NCBI RefSeq assembly: GCF_015865035.1
Contig: NZ_JADZGI010000001.1
Coordinates: 1,178,001 to 1,242,000, forward strand
DNA length: 64,000 nucleotides
Direction: 5' to 3'
DNA from: Novosphingobium aureum
Lineage (GTDB): Bacteria; Pseudomonadota; Alphaproteobacteria; Sphingomonadales; Sphingomonadaceae
Both the position numbers and the translations under genes were made by a program. A model generated the notes under the pieces. The model saw only the letters and a program-made list of their open reading frames with translations, made no database searches and was not told the origin of the DNA. Shown piece by piece: positions 33,612-42,046 of this stretch (positions within the stretch are counted from its first letter, which is position 1; each line of letters begins with the position of its first letter).

Positions 33612-33641
33612 ACCGGGCAGGGCGTCCTCGTCCTGCCCGGT
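33612..33641. terminator. Hairpin between convergent der and AI-2E transporter genes
   Basis: ACCGGGCAGG (33612-33621) and CCTGCCCGGT (33632-33641) are perfect 10-bp inverted repeats with a 10-base loop. They start just after the der stop. There is no T tract, so it may act as a Rho-dependent or mRNA-stabilising hairpin. Confidence 0.5.
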
Positions 33642-33664
33642 CTGGCGCACGCGCTCCGGCGGCG

Positions 33665-34804
33665 TCAGCCGGGGTGCGCGCTCGCTTCGACTTCGGAGCG
33701 TTGCTCCTCTTCGGTGCGCATGGCCTGGGCCGCAGTCTGTCCGGTCTGGCGCTGTTCCTTCACCAGGTTCCACACCGTGATGAAGAGCGCGGCGATGACC
33801 GGGCCGACGATGAAGCCGTTAAGGCCGAAGAGCTGCAGGCCGGAAAGCGTCGCGATCAGCACTACGAAGTCGGGCATGCGCGTGTCTCGGCCCACGAGGA
33901 TGGGGCGCAGCAGGTTGTCGATCATGCCGATGATGAAAGTGCCGCACAGGATCAGCACCACGCCCTGCCAGATCGATCCGGTGACCAGCAGATAGATCGC
34001 GACGGGAACCCACACGAGGCCTGTCCCGACGGCGGGGAGCAGTGAGAGAAAGCCCATCAGCACGCCCCACAGGAGCGCTGCCTCGATCCCCAGTAGCGAG
34101 AAGACAATGCCACCGACGAGGCCCTGCAGGACAGCCACGACCACGGTGCCCTTCATCGTCGCGCGGACGACCACGGTGAAGTGCGTGAAAAGCGAATCGC
34201 GCATGTGCGGGCGCAGCGGCATCGCGTCGCGGACCAGTTCGGTGTAGCGCTGCCCATCGCGCAGAAGAAAGAAGGTGAGGTAGAGCATCACGCCGAGCGC
34301 TGCCATGAAGCTGAGAGCGCCTTGGCCGAGTACCAGCGCCTGCGAAGCGACGGCCTGAAGTCCCGTGGTCACGCTCGAACCGAAGGTGCGGCGCAGGGTC
34401 TCGAAATCGGTAAGACCGTACTGGCGGATGAACTGGTTGACCCGATCGGGCAGCGAGTGCTCGATCTGGCCAAGCATGTGCGCGAAGTCGATGTCTCCGG
34501 CCTTAATCTTGACGTAGAGGCTCGCCGCTTCGCTGACGAGGCTCGCGCCGAGCACGAAGGTTGGCAGGATGATCAGTGCGAGCAGCATCAGCAGGACCAG
34601 CCCGGCTGCCGTATTGCGGTGACCGCCGAGCCTTGTCGCGAGGCGGCGGCTGAGCGGTTCGAACATGATTGCCGCGACCACCCCCCACAGGACGGCGCCG
34701 AAGAATGGGGCAACCAGATAGCAGAACGCCACGGTCACGAGGATCAGCAGGGCGATGTAGCCGCCGTCCTCGATCTCGAAAGGCCGCTTGTTGCTTGGGG
34801 TCAT
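33665..34804 (-). CDS. AI-2E family transporter (UPF0118)
   Basis: The 379-residue inner-membrane protein has about eight transmembrane helices in the UPF0118/PerM pattern. After an N-terminal pair (GGYIALLILVTVAFCYLVAPFFGAVLWGVVAAIMFEPLSRRLA) comes a periplasmic segment (about 85-175). The C-terminal cluster has GVLMGFLSLLPAVGTGLVWVPVAIYLLV and NLLRPILVGRDTRMPDFVVLIATLSGLQLFGLNGFIVGPVIAALF. The substrate is uncertain: some members export AI-2, others are Na+/H+ antiporters. The ATG at 34804 (MTPSNKRPFEIEDGG) was chosen; the open frame upstream is not protein-like. Confidence 0.85.
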   Translation of the reverse strand: MTPSNKRPFEIEDGGYIALLILVTVAFCYLVAPFFGAVLWGVVAAIMFEPLSRRLATRLGGHRNTAAGLVLLMLLALIILPTFVLGASLVSEAASLYVKIKAGDIDFAHMLGQIEHSLPDRVNQFIRQYGLTDFETLRRTFGSSVTTGLQAVASQALVLGQGALSFMAALGVMLYLTFFLLRDGQRYTELVRDAMPLRPHMRDSLFTHFTVVVRATMKGTVVVAVLQGLVGGIVFSLLGIEAALLWGVLMGFLSLLPAVGTGLVWVPVAIYLLVTGSIWQGVVLILCGTFIIGMIDNLLRPILVGRDTRMPDFVVLIATLSGLQLFGLNGFIVGPVIAALFITVWNLVKEQRQTGQTAAQAMRTEEEQRSEVEASAHPG

Positions 34805-34945
34805 GTCGTGTCCTTCTGTCGGCCGGTGCGCAGTGCGCTTCGGCCCTCTCGCTTGCGCCAGAGCCATCCGGTCATTTCGTGCAGAGGTTGGATTTTTTCC
34901 CTGTCTGACGCAAGACTGCGCAATGACTTGCCAAGGGAGTTTTCT

Positions 34946-37063
34946 GTGAGTTCGAAAAAGCTTTACCTTTCGGGGGTTGCGGGGATTGCATTGGCCATCT
35001 TGCCGGCTGCGGTACTCGCGCAGGAGGCACCCGAGCCGGTGGCGCAGGAGACCGCAGGGCCGCAGCGCGGTTTCGTGCCCGGCGACCTTTTCCGCCTTCA
35101 GGGTGCTACCGACCCGCAGATCTCGCCCGATGGATCGCGTATTGCCTACGTGCGCTCGAGTGCGGACATCATGACCGACAAGGTGGTACCATCGATCTGG
35201 ATGGTCGATGCGTCGAGCGGCGAACAAAGGCCGCTAGTGACCGGTGAGGGGGCGCACTTCACTCCGCGCTGGTCCCCCGACGGCAAGCGCATGGCTTATG
35301 TCTCGAGTGATGGCAGCGGTGCGCCGCAGCTTCATGTGATGTGGCTTGCCGGTGGTGAGAGCGTGGCGCTCACCGGTCTCCCGGACACCCCGGGGGCAAT
35401 TGCCTGGTCACCCGATGGCTCGCACATCGCCTATACTGTGCGGGTGCCGGGCAAGGGGACCCAGCTTGGCGCTCCGCCTGAAGGCATGCCGGAAGGCGCG
35501 AAGTGGGCCGAGCCGCTCGAGATCATCGACAAGGTCAATTATCGTAGCGATGGCGGGGGCTATGCCCAGGCCGGGTACGATCATGTCTTCGTGATCGCTA
35601 CCGATGGCGGGGCGCCGCGACAGCTTACTTTCGGTGACTACGATGATGGCGGCCCGCTATCGTGGAGCCCCGATGGCACTACGCTGCTGTTCGGCTCCAA
35701 TCGAAGCGAGGATGCCGAAAGACAGACGATGAACAGCGAGGTCTTCGCGCTTGATGTGGCGAGCGGCGCGATTCGCGCCCTGACGTCGCGGTTCGGCCCG
35801 GATGGCAGCGCGGTGTTCTCTCCCGATGGTCGCAAGATCGCCTATCTCGGTTTCGACGACGCCAAACGTTCCTACGAGAATGCCGAGCTCTACGTCATGA
35901 ACGCGGATGGCAGCGATGCGCATTCGTTGACAGCAGGCCTCGACCGTTCGATCGACACGATCGCGTGGGTCGGCAATTCGACTCTCTACGCCTCCTACGA
36001 TGACAAGGCGGTTACCAAGGTCGCACGCATCGGTCTCGATGGTTTTGTGCGCGTGCTGGTCGAGGGACTGACGCCGGGGGCGCACTACGACCGGCCCTAT
36101 ACCGGGGGCAGCTTCTCGGTGTCCGACAAGGGGCGCGTTGCCTATACCGCCAGCGGCACCGACCGCCCGGCCGACCTGTGGGTTACGAGCAGTGGCAAGG
36201 GCGAACGCCTGACCGACCTCAATGGTACCTGGATCGACCACAAGGCGATGGCGCCGGTTCGCAAGCTCGCTGTTACAGCGCCCGACGGGCGGCCGGTCGA
36301 TGCCTGGCTGGTAACGCCGCCGGGTCTGCAGCCTGGGCAGAAGGCGCCGCTGATTCTCGAAATCCATGGCGGACCGATGGCAGCCTACGGACCGACCTTC
36401 TCGACCGACGACCAACTCTATGCAGCGCATGGCTATGCCGTTCTCTATACCAATCCGCGCGGCTCGACCTCTTATGGCGAGGAATTCGCGCGTCTGATCG
36501 ATCGCGACTATCCGGGCCCCGACTATGACGACCTGATGGCTGCGGTCGATGCCGCAATCGCCGATGGCGTGGCCGATCCGGACAACCTGTTCGTTACCGG
36601 CGGCTCGGGCGGCGGCGTGCTCACGGCATGGATTGTCGGCAAGACAAACCGGTTCAAGGCTGCTGCCTCGCAAAAGCCGGTGATCGACTGGGGCAGCTTC
36701 ACGCTGACCTCCGACGGGGCGCCGATCTACCACGACCACTGGTTCGACAAGCCGGTCTGGGAAGAGCCGATGGTCTACTGGAAGCGCTCGCCACTCAGCC
36801 TCGTCGGCAATGTCGAGACGCCCACGCTGGTGGTGGTCGGTGCCGAGGACTACCGCACCCCCGTCAGCGAATCCGAGCAGTATTATACTGCGCTGCAGCT
36901 TCGCGGGATCCCGACGGCGCTGGTCAAGGTACCCGGAGCAAGCCATGGGGGCATCGCCGCGCGGCCTTCGCAGTCGGCGGCCAAGGCCTCGGCGATCCTT
37001 GCCTGGTTCGACAGGTACCGCACCGATCGCGCCGCTCCTGATAGCGGACAGGGCGCGAACTGA
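34946..37063 (+). CDS. S9 family peptidase (prolyl oligopeptidase type), secreted
   Basis: The 705-residue enzyme has a GTG start at 34946 behind AAGGGAG and a signal peptide (MSSKKLYLSGVAGIALAILPAAVLA). A WD40/TolB-like propeller follows (about 45-410), with several ISPDGSRIAY/WSPDGKRMAY repeats. The C-terminal alpha/beta hydrolase has Ser in VTGGSGGGVLT (about residue 553), Asp in VGAEDYRTPVS and His in GASHGG. It likely cleaves oligopeptides in the periplasm; GGSGG replaces the usual G-x-S-x-G with Gly at x. It converges on bfr, with a terminator between. Confidence 0.92.
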   Translation: MSSKKLYLSGVAGIALAILPAAVLAQEAPEPVAQETAGPQRGFVPGDLFRLQGATDPQISPDGSRIAYVRSSADIMTDKVVPSIWMVDASSGEQRPLVTGEGAHFTPRWSPDGKRMAYVSSDGSGAPQLHVMWLAGGESVALTGLPDTPGAIAWSPDGSHIAYTVRVPGKGTQLGAPPEGMPEGAKWAEPLEIIDKVNYRSDGGGYAQAGYDHVFVIATDGGAPRQLTFGDYDDGGPLSWSPDGTTLLFGSNRSEDAERQTMNSEVFALDVASGAIRALTSRFGPDGSAVFSPDGRKIAYLGFDDAKRSYENAELYVMNADGSDAHSLTAGLDRSIDTIAWVGNSTLYASYDDKAVTKVARIGLDGFVRVLVEGLTPGAHYDRPYTGGSFSVSDKGRVAYTASGTDRPADLWVTSSGKGERLTDLNGTWIDHKAMAPVRKLAVTAPDGRPVDAWLVTPPGLQPGQKAPLILEIHGGPMAAYGPTFSTDDQLYAAHGYAVLYTNPRGSTSYGEEFARLIDRDYPGPDYDDLMAAVDAAIADGVADPDNLFVTGGSGGGVLTAWIVGKTNRFKAAASQKPVIDWGSFTLTSDGAPIYHDHWFDKPVWEEPMVYWKRSPLSLVGNVETPTLVVVGAEDYRTPVSESEQYYTALQLRGIPTALVKVPGASHGGIAARPSQSAAKASAILAWFDRYRTDRAAPDSGQGAN

Positions 37064-37071
37064 ATGCAAGA

Positions 37072-37113
37072 AGGGCAGGATCGGCCTGTGCCGGTCCTGC
37101 CCTCTAATGTTTT
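37072..37113. terminator. Terminator between the S9 peptidase gene and bfr
   Basis: AGGGCAGGATCGG pairs with CCGGTCCTGCCCT (37072-37103; one non-pairing position) and is followed by CTAATGTTTT on the plus strand. It sits between the convergent stops at 37063 and 37134. Confidence 0.75.
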
Positions 37114-37133
37114 ATTGAGCCAGATGGCCTCTA

Positions 37134-37613
37134 TCAGCTCTCGGGCGGGCTTGAGTTGAGCTGGCAGTAGTTCTGCAGGCCCATGCGCTCGATCATGTCG
37201 AACTGCTTCTCGAGGTAGTCGACGTGCTCTTCCTCGCTTTCGAGGATACGCTCGAAGATTTCGCGGCTGACGTAGTCGCGTACTGCCTCGCAGTGGGCGA
37301 TGGCTTCTTTCAGCAAAGGAATCGCATCGTGTTCGAGGGCGAGGTCGCACTTGAGGATGTCGACCACGTCTTCGCCAACGCGCAGCTTGCCCAAGGCTTG
37401 GAAGTTCGGCAGCCCATCGAGAAAGAGAATGCGGTCGGCGAGAATGTCGGCGTGCTTCATCTCGTCGATCGACTCGTGCCGCTCGTATTCCGCGAGCTTC
37501 TTGATGCCCCAGTTGTCGAGCATGCGGTAATGCAGCCAGTACTGGTTGATCGCGGTCAGCTCGTTGAAGAGTGCCTTGTTGAGGAAGTCGATGACCTGCG
37601 GGTCGCCCTTCAT
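37134..37613 (-). CDS. bfr: Bacterioferritin
   Basis: Bacterioferritin is a 24-mer haem-containing iron store. The 159-residue protein shows all ferroxidase ligands: E18, E51, H54 and the downstream E/EEH cluster (LESEEEHVDYLEKQ). The haem-binding M52 is in DEMKHADIL. RBS and length are standard. The bfd gene, encoding its iron-release partner, lies 139 bp upstream on the same strand. Confidence 0.96.
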   Translation of the reverse strand: MKGDPQVIDFLNKALFNELTAINQYWLHYRMLDNWGIKKLAEYERHESIDEMKHADILADRILFLDGLPNFQALGKLRVGEDVVDILKCDLALEHDAIPLLKEAIAHCEAVRDYVSREIFERILESEEEHVDYLEKQFDMIERMGLQNYCQLNSSPPES

Positions 37614-37752
37614 GTGGGTCTCCTATGAAAACAGGGCCCGATTATGAGCCTGCAGCTAGGGCAGGGCAACCAGTTCGTCCACAAGACGCATGTGCGGCCG
37701 TGGGCACGAGAAGAGGGCGGCCTCAGGTCTTTACCTTGGGGCGAACCGCCGA

Positions 37753-37941
37753 TCAGGCAGCCGTTGGCAAGCGGGCTGCGATGGCCTCTTCGGCGATGAT
37801 GTCTTCGGCTTCGTCGAGGCACTGCCCGCACTGTGGCGTGCAGCCCAGAGCCGCATAAACCGCTTCGGCATCGCCATCGAGGCGGCGAGCAGCGCAGCGC
37901 AGATCCTTTTCACGGATGGCATTGCAGATGCAGACGTACAT
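37753..37941 (-). CDS. bfd: Bacterioferritin-associated ferredoxin (2Fe-2S)
   Basis: The 62-residue BFD-like [2Fe-2S] protein reads MYVCICNAIREKDLR and later LGCTPQCGQCLDEAEDIIAEE. It therefore has the CxC...CxxC cluster pattern: C4, C6, then CGQC. Bfd reduces bacterioferritin to release iron. The ATG at 37941 is set by homology; a longer frame from 38031 adds non-conserved residues. Candidate regulatory palindromes lie 50-90 bp upstream. Confidence 0.92.
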   Translation of the reverse strand: MYVCICNAIREKDLRCAARRLDGDAEAVYAALGCTPQCGQCLDEAEDIIAEEAIAARLPTAA

Positions 37942-37991
37942 GGACAGGTCCCAATCAGGCAGCGAATCCTCTTGTGAACCACTATATGCAT

Positions 37992-38008
37992 TTGCGAGTG
38001 GATCGCAA
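37992..38008. promoter_or_regulatory. Palindrome TTGCGA-N5-TCGCAA upstream of bfd (candidate operator)
   Basis: TTGCGA at 37992-37997 and TCGCAA at 38003-38008 form a perfect inverted repeat with a 5-bp spacer, 51 bp upstream of the bfd start. A Fur-like half site TGAGAATCGTTAGC lies next to it (reverse strand of about 38016-38029). A role in iron-responsive control is inference. Confidence 0.35.
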
Positions 38009-38027
38009 TAGTTCCTGCTAACGATTC

Positions 38028-39254
38028 TCACCTGCGGTTTTGGAGAGGCTTAGCTTCGACCAGTGAGCGCCATAGCCACTCCAGAGGCCCGCGCCGGAAA
38101 TGGCGCAGCCACAACGGGCTCCAGCAAAGCATCGCGAGCCACGCCAGCATGACGAAGGGCCACTGAAGCGCAGGTCCGAAATCGGCGAAAAGGCCGAGGC
38201 CCCATGCGCGAAAACACAGGCTCATCACCAGACTGGTGGCAACGTAGTTGCTGAAGGCCATGCGCCCCGCGGCGACCAGGCATCGGCCCGGCAAGCTCGT
38301 GGCGAGGCGCGGCGCGGCGAGCACCACAATAGCTGCGTACCCCAGAGCCGTCAGCAGGTGAGGGAGAACCAGCCCCCATGCCAGTGCCGCCTCCATCGCG
38401 ATGGGAGGAAAGCCGCGCGCAAAGGCCCAGGCCGTGAAACCTGCGCTCAGCGCGAGCCCGCAACCGGTCGCCCAAACGGCGAGCGTGCGCAGCCGTAGTC
38501 TCGATACGCCGGCCTGGAAAAAGCCGCGCCGGTACATGACCATGCCGATCATCATAAGAGGCAGGGTCTCGGCAAAGCTGCTCCAGGTCATGGTCACCAG
38601 CCACAAGGGGCGATGAGTCAGCTTGACCAGCAGGAGTTGTCCGAAACCGAGGTCGGCCTCGCGCATTTCTGTGGCCACCGTGCTCATGACCGGCTTGAAC
38701 CAAGCAGCGACCCTGTCTGCCTGTGGCCCGGTCGCGACGCCTTCGCGCAAGGCGGTCTCGGCATGGACGAGGGGGGCAAGTTCGAGCAGCCCCCACAAGT
38801 GCCAGCCATAGAAAAGCACCAGTGCGCCGATGAGCAGGATTTTCTCGTTCAGCCTGCGCAACGTCAGCGCTGCGAGACCGCAAATAGCATAGACGAACAG
38901 GATGTCTCCCCACCAGAGCAGCAGGTAATGCGCCATGCCGAGCGCCATGAGCCAGAACAGGCGCCGCGCTTGCAGGGCATCGCCGTCACTTCCGGCGGCG
39001 TCCTTGCGTTCGCAGAACAGCACGATCCCCGCACCGAACAATAGGGAGAACAACGCGCGCATCTTGCCTTCGAAGAATACGAGCGAGAAGGCAAAGGCCC
39101 AGCTGTCGAGCGCCGAGCGATGCTCGGTCACCGCGGCGACAAGGGAGGGCGAGATCGTGCCGACCCTTGGCCCGGCAAACCCGGCAATGTTTATCGCGAG
39201 AATACCCAATACCGCGATTCCGCGCAGGAGATCGAGCGACACGAGCCGCTGCAT
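38028..39254 (-). CDS. DUF418 domain-containing membrane protein
   Basis: The 408-residue polytopic protein opens MQRLVSLDLLRGIAVLGILAINIAGFAGP, the typical start of YeiB/DUF418 proteins. About ten transmembrane helices follow, with the FSLLFGAGIVLF block and the C-terminal DUF418 part (GRCLVAAGRMAFSNYVATSLVMSLCFRAWGLGLF ... RRGPLEWLWRSL). Members are predicted envelope transporters or acyltransferase relatives without proven function. The 3' end lies beside the Fur-like site of bfd. Confidence 0.87.
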   Translation of the reverse strand: MQRLVSLDLLRGIAVLGILAINIAGFAGPRVGTISPSLVAAVTEHRSALDSWAFAFSLVFFEGKMRALFSLLFGAGIVLFCERKDAAGSDGDALQARRLFWLMALGMAHYLLLWWGDILFVYAICGLAALTLRRLNEKILLIGALVLFYGWHLWGLLELAPLVHAETALREGVATGPQADRVAAWFKPVMSTVATEMREADLGFGQLLLVKLTHRPLWLVTMTWSSFAETLPLMMIGMVMYRRGFFQAGVSRLRLRTLAVWATGCGLALSAGFTAWAFARGFPPIAMEAALAWGLVLPHLLTALGYAAIVVLAAPRLATSLPGRCLVAAGRMAFSNYVATSLVMSLCFRAWGLGLFADFGPALQWPFVMLAWLAMLCWSPLWLRHFRRGPLEWLWRSLVEAKPLQNRR

Positions 39255-39310
39255 GGTGCTGGGCGCGTCATCGCTGCCCGGCTGATGCGCGTGTCGGAGG
39301 TCGATCGGAC

Positions 39311-40501
39311 TCAGTTGCGTACCGCGAGGCAGGCAAAGCCGGCCGCAGCGAGCGTGTCGCACGTGGCAGACGCCTGCGCATGGGATGCAAAGCCCGTGGC
39401 AAGCAGTTTGGTCAGCTTGCCCTCGGGTTCGAGCACCTTGTCATGCCCGGCGAGTTCGGGGCGCGAGCGCAGCCGCTTCCAGAGCTTGTCGGCATTGCCG
39501 GGTATGCCGAAAGCGCCGAGCTGCAAGCGCCAGGGACCGGATTGCGGACGGGTGGGAACCGCCGGGACTGATGCGCTCCGTGTGGGTCGGGAGGGCGCGG
39601 TCGTCGCGGGAGCGGCGCCGTTCAGGTCGGCACTGCGCGTGACCGGCGCTGTCTTGTGCACCTGGACAGCCTGCGTTGCACCGGACGACGCGGCCGGGCG
39701 CGCGAAATCAGCCCCTGCAGTAGCCGGGCTGGCTGAGCCGGCAGTGCGAATCGCGGCTTTCACCGGGTCTGCGCTGTTGGCCGGGCCAATCTCGGTCGAC
39801 GCCGAACCAGTCTGTTTAGGCGTGGTCGAGGCTTGTGCGGGCCGGGGCGAGGCCAGCTCGCTGGATGTGGCAAGCTGTGCACGGGTGGCCTGTGCCTGGG
39901 CTGCCATGCGCTGGGCCAGTATTACGCTTTCCTGCCGTTGCTCGAGTGGAATGTATTCGTCCATCTGCGCGAGCGCGCCGGTCGCTTGGGGCAGGCCGGC
40001 TTGCCGAACAAGCGTCATCATTGCATAGGCGCGCGTCCAGTCCTTGGCGACGAGGTCACCGTTGAAATGGGCAATTCCCAGGATGTACATCGCGCGCGGA
40101 TCGCCTCGTCCTGCAGAGGCTTCGAGGTAGGGAATGGCTTTCTCCCGCTCGCCGGACTGGAACAGGGCAAGTCCGTAATTGTCGGCGGCCTGAACGTGGC
40201 CGCGCACGGCTGCCTCTCGATAGAGTTCGAGCGACTTGCTGCGGTCTTCGGCAACGCCCCGGCCAAGCTTGTAGGCCTGTGCGAGGTTGAAAAGGGCATC
40301 GGGATCGCCGTTCTCGGCGAGTGGCTCCCACTCCTGCACCGCACCCGCGTAGTCGCCCGCGGACCATGCGTCGACGCCGTCCTTGACGTTGGCCATCGCT
40401 GGGAACGCGCCCAGTAGGGCCAGCGAAACGCCAAGGCAGCCAAGCATTTGCTTGCGACTCCGGGCCTTGCTGCAAATAATGTTCAATCGGTCCCCCGTCA
40501 T
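39311..40501 (-). CDS. Sel1-repeat and SPOR domain protein
   Basis: The 396-residue protein has an N-terminal signal sequence (about 17-38). Sel1/TPR-like repeats follow (about 45-150, DYAGAVQEWEPLAENGDPDALFNLAQAYKLGRGVAEDRSKSLELYREAA and a third copy with YILGIAHFNG). Next is a long Ala/Thr/Pro-rich linker and a C-terminal SPOR domain (about 315-395, WRLQLGAFGIPGNADKLWKRL ... SATCDTLAAAGFACLAVR). SPOR domains bind denuded septal peptidoglycan, so a septum-associated role is likely. It is divergent from the ParA gene. Confidence 0.82.
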   Translation of the reverse strand: MTGDRLNIICSKARSRKQMLGCLGVSLALLGAFPAMANVKDGVDAWSAGDYAGAVQEWEPLAENGDPDALFNLAQAYKLGRGVAEDRSKSLELYREAAVRGHVQAADNYGLALFQSGEREKAIPYLEASAGRGDPRAMYILGIAHFNGDLVAKDWTRAYAMMTLVRQAGLPQATGALAQMDEYIPLEQRQESVILAQRMAAQAQATRAQLATSSELASPRPAQASTTPKQTGSASTEIGPANSADPVKAAIRTAGSASPATAGADFARPAASSGATQAVQVHKTAPVTRSADLNGAAPATTAPSRPTRSASVPAVPTRPQSGPWRLQLGAFGIPGNADKLWKRLRSRPELAGHDKVLEPEGKLTKLLATGFASHAQASATCDTLAAAGFACLAVRN

Positions 40502-40750
40502 AGGTGCGAGCCTAGGATATCGCCGCCCGCTTGCGCCAGTCCCGCGCCAAGTTTTTTCGGAGCGGAGTGCTTCGGAGGCTTTTCGCGCACTACGGTTAAT
40601 TACGCATTAGCAACGCAGACGCCGGGAAACCGGGCGCTGGCCGACGAAACGTGCTCCATGTGCGGCGATTAACGCTAAATTAGGACCGTTCTGCGATCTC
40701 AATAGCCGACATCTTCGAACCTCGTAATGTTTTTCGTGGGGGACTAGGCT

Positions 40751-41473
40751 TTGCGAGTACTGGCATTGGCATCTCAGAAGGGGGGCTCGGGCAAGACAAC
40801 CTTGTCTGGTCACCTGGCCGTTCAGGCGCAGCGCGCTGGGGCGGGACCCGTCGTTCTCATCGACATCGACCCGCAAGGCTCGCTGGCCGATTGGTGGAAC
40901 GAGCGCGAGGCGGAACTGCCCGCCTTCGCCCAGACCACGGTCGCCCGCCTTGCGAGCGATCTTCAGGTTCTGCGTCAGCAGGGCTTCAAGCTCGCGGTAA
41001 TCGACACGCCGCCGGCGATTACCATGGCGATCCAGAGCGTTATCTCGGTGGCAGAACTCGTTGTCGTGCCGACGCGTCCGAGCCCGCACGACCTGCGCGC
41101 CGTGGGTGCCACGGTCGACATCTGCGAGCGCTCGGGCAAGCCGCTCATGTTCGTGGTCAACGCCGCGACGCCCAAGGCGCGCATCACCGCCGAGGCCGCC
41201 GTCGCGCTTTCGCAGCACGGTACCGTCGCCCCGATCACGCTGCACCAGCGCACTGACTTCGCCGCCTCGATGATCGATGGCCGCACGGTCATGGAAGTCG
41301 ATCCCAACGGTCGTTCCGCACAGGAAGTGGCCGCGCTGTGGAATTACATCGCGGATCGCCTCGAGAAGAACTTCCGTCGCACGATCTTTGCCGCGCCCGC
41401 AAGCAATGTGCCGGTGATGCAGGGCTCCAACCGCCCGGTCGGGGGCTTCGGCCGCCGCGTGGCAGGGTCCTGA
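40751..41473 (+). CDS. ParA/MinD-family ATPase
   Basis: The 240-residue protein uses a TTG start at 40751. The deviant Walker A with its signature Lys is SQKGGSGKTTLSGHLA; Walker A' is DIDPQGS; Walker B is VIDTPP. A VPTRPSPHDLRA block and a C-terminal amphipathic stretch follow. It is not adjacent to a ParB gene or parS-like repeats, so it is an orphan ParA, probably positioning a cargo protein rather than the chromosome. A predicted ribbon-helix-helix protein gene and a SPOR gene follow on the same strand at 6 and 27 bp, so the three form one operon. Confidence 0.87.
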   Translation: MRVLALASQKGGSGKTTLSGHLAVQAQRAGAGPVVLIDIDPQGSLADWWNEREAELPAFAQTTVARLASDLQVLRQQGFKLAVIDTPPAITMAIQSVISVAELVVVPTRPSPHDLRAVGATVDICERSGKPLMFVVNAATPKARITAEAAVALSQHGTVAPITLHQRTDFAASMIDGRTVMEVDPNGRSAQEVAALWNYIADRLEKNFRRTIFAAPASNVPVMQGSNRPVGGFGRRVAGS

Positions 41474-41479
41474 TCCGTC

Positions 41480-42019
41480 ATGATCGGCGAGATGGGAGCC
41501 TTCGCTTCGCTGACCCCCAGCCTGCTCGCCCGCAAGGGCGGCGCGAAGCCGGCGATGCGTCGCCAGGAATCGACTCGGCTGGCGGCAGCCGCGATCGGTA
41601 ACCCGGCGTCGATCCGTGGCGCGATGCCCGTCGGCAACGACGATTTCGAGGATGGCGACGATCTGGGCTGGAACGATTTCGGCGACCAGGCTCCGGTGGT
41701 CGAGCGCATCCGCCATGCTGCAGCTTCGCAGACGTTCGACGTCGGCAAGCCCGAGGTCCTCCATCGCATGGACCAGATTGCGCAGCGCCTCGGTGCCGTC
41801 GCGCAGCGTGAGCCTGTTGTCGCAGAGACCGCTGCAAAGCCGGGCAAGCGCGCCGCTTTCACACTGCGCCTCGATGCCGAACGCCATTTCCAGTTGAAAA
41901 TGGCGGCGCTGATGCTCGATCGCAGCTCGCAGTCCATCGTGACCGAAGCGCTCGACCGCTTCCTTGCGGAGATCCCCGGGGTCTCCGGTCAACAGCCGCC
42001 GGTCTCGCAGCAGAGCTGA
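41480..42019 (+). CDS. ParA-operon protein with a ribbon-helix-helix-like C-terminus
   Basis: The 179-residue protein has a disordered N-terminal half (low complexity, DDFEDGDDLGWNDFG). Its C-terminal segment is FTLRLDAERHFQLKMAALMLDRSSQSIVTEALDRFLAEI, which has the beta-strand/helix/helix pattern of a ribbon-helix-helix (Arc/MetJ-type) DNA-binding module. Similar ParA-linked partners bind ParA and tether cargo or DNA. The gene is 6 bp after parA and 27 bp before the SPOR gene. Family recognition is by fold pattern only. Confidence 0.65.
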   Translation: MIGEMGAFASLTPSLLARKGGAKPAMRRQESTRLAAAAIGNPASIRGAMPVGNDDFEDGDDLGWNDFGDQAPVVERIRHAAASQTFDVGKPEVLHRMDQIAQRLGAVAQREPVVAETAAKPGKRAAFTLRLDAERHFQLKMAALMLDRSSQSIVTEALDRFLAEIPGVSGQQPPVSQQS

Positions 42020-42046
42020 CGGCAGGCAGACAAGAGGTACTGTTCC

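Noticed and set aside
34181..34945. Long 5' extension of the S9 peptidase reading frame
   Set aside because: It is antisense to the AI-2E transporter; a GTG with AAGGGAG at 34946 opens directly into a signal peptide.
35657..37069. 470-codon open frame on the minus strand across the S9 peptidase gene
   Set aside because: It is antisense to a clear peptidase with catalytic triad and signal peptide; its own translation is Arg/Gly/His-rich without any family pattern, as expected in high-G+C DNA.
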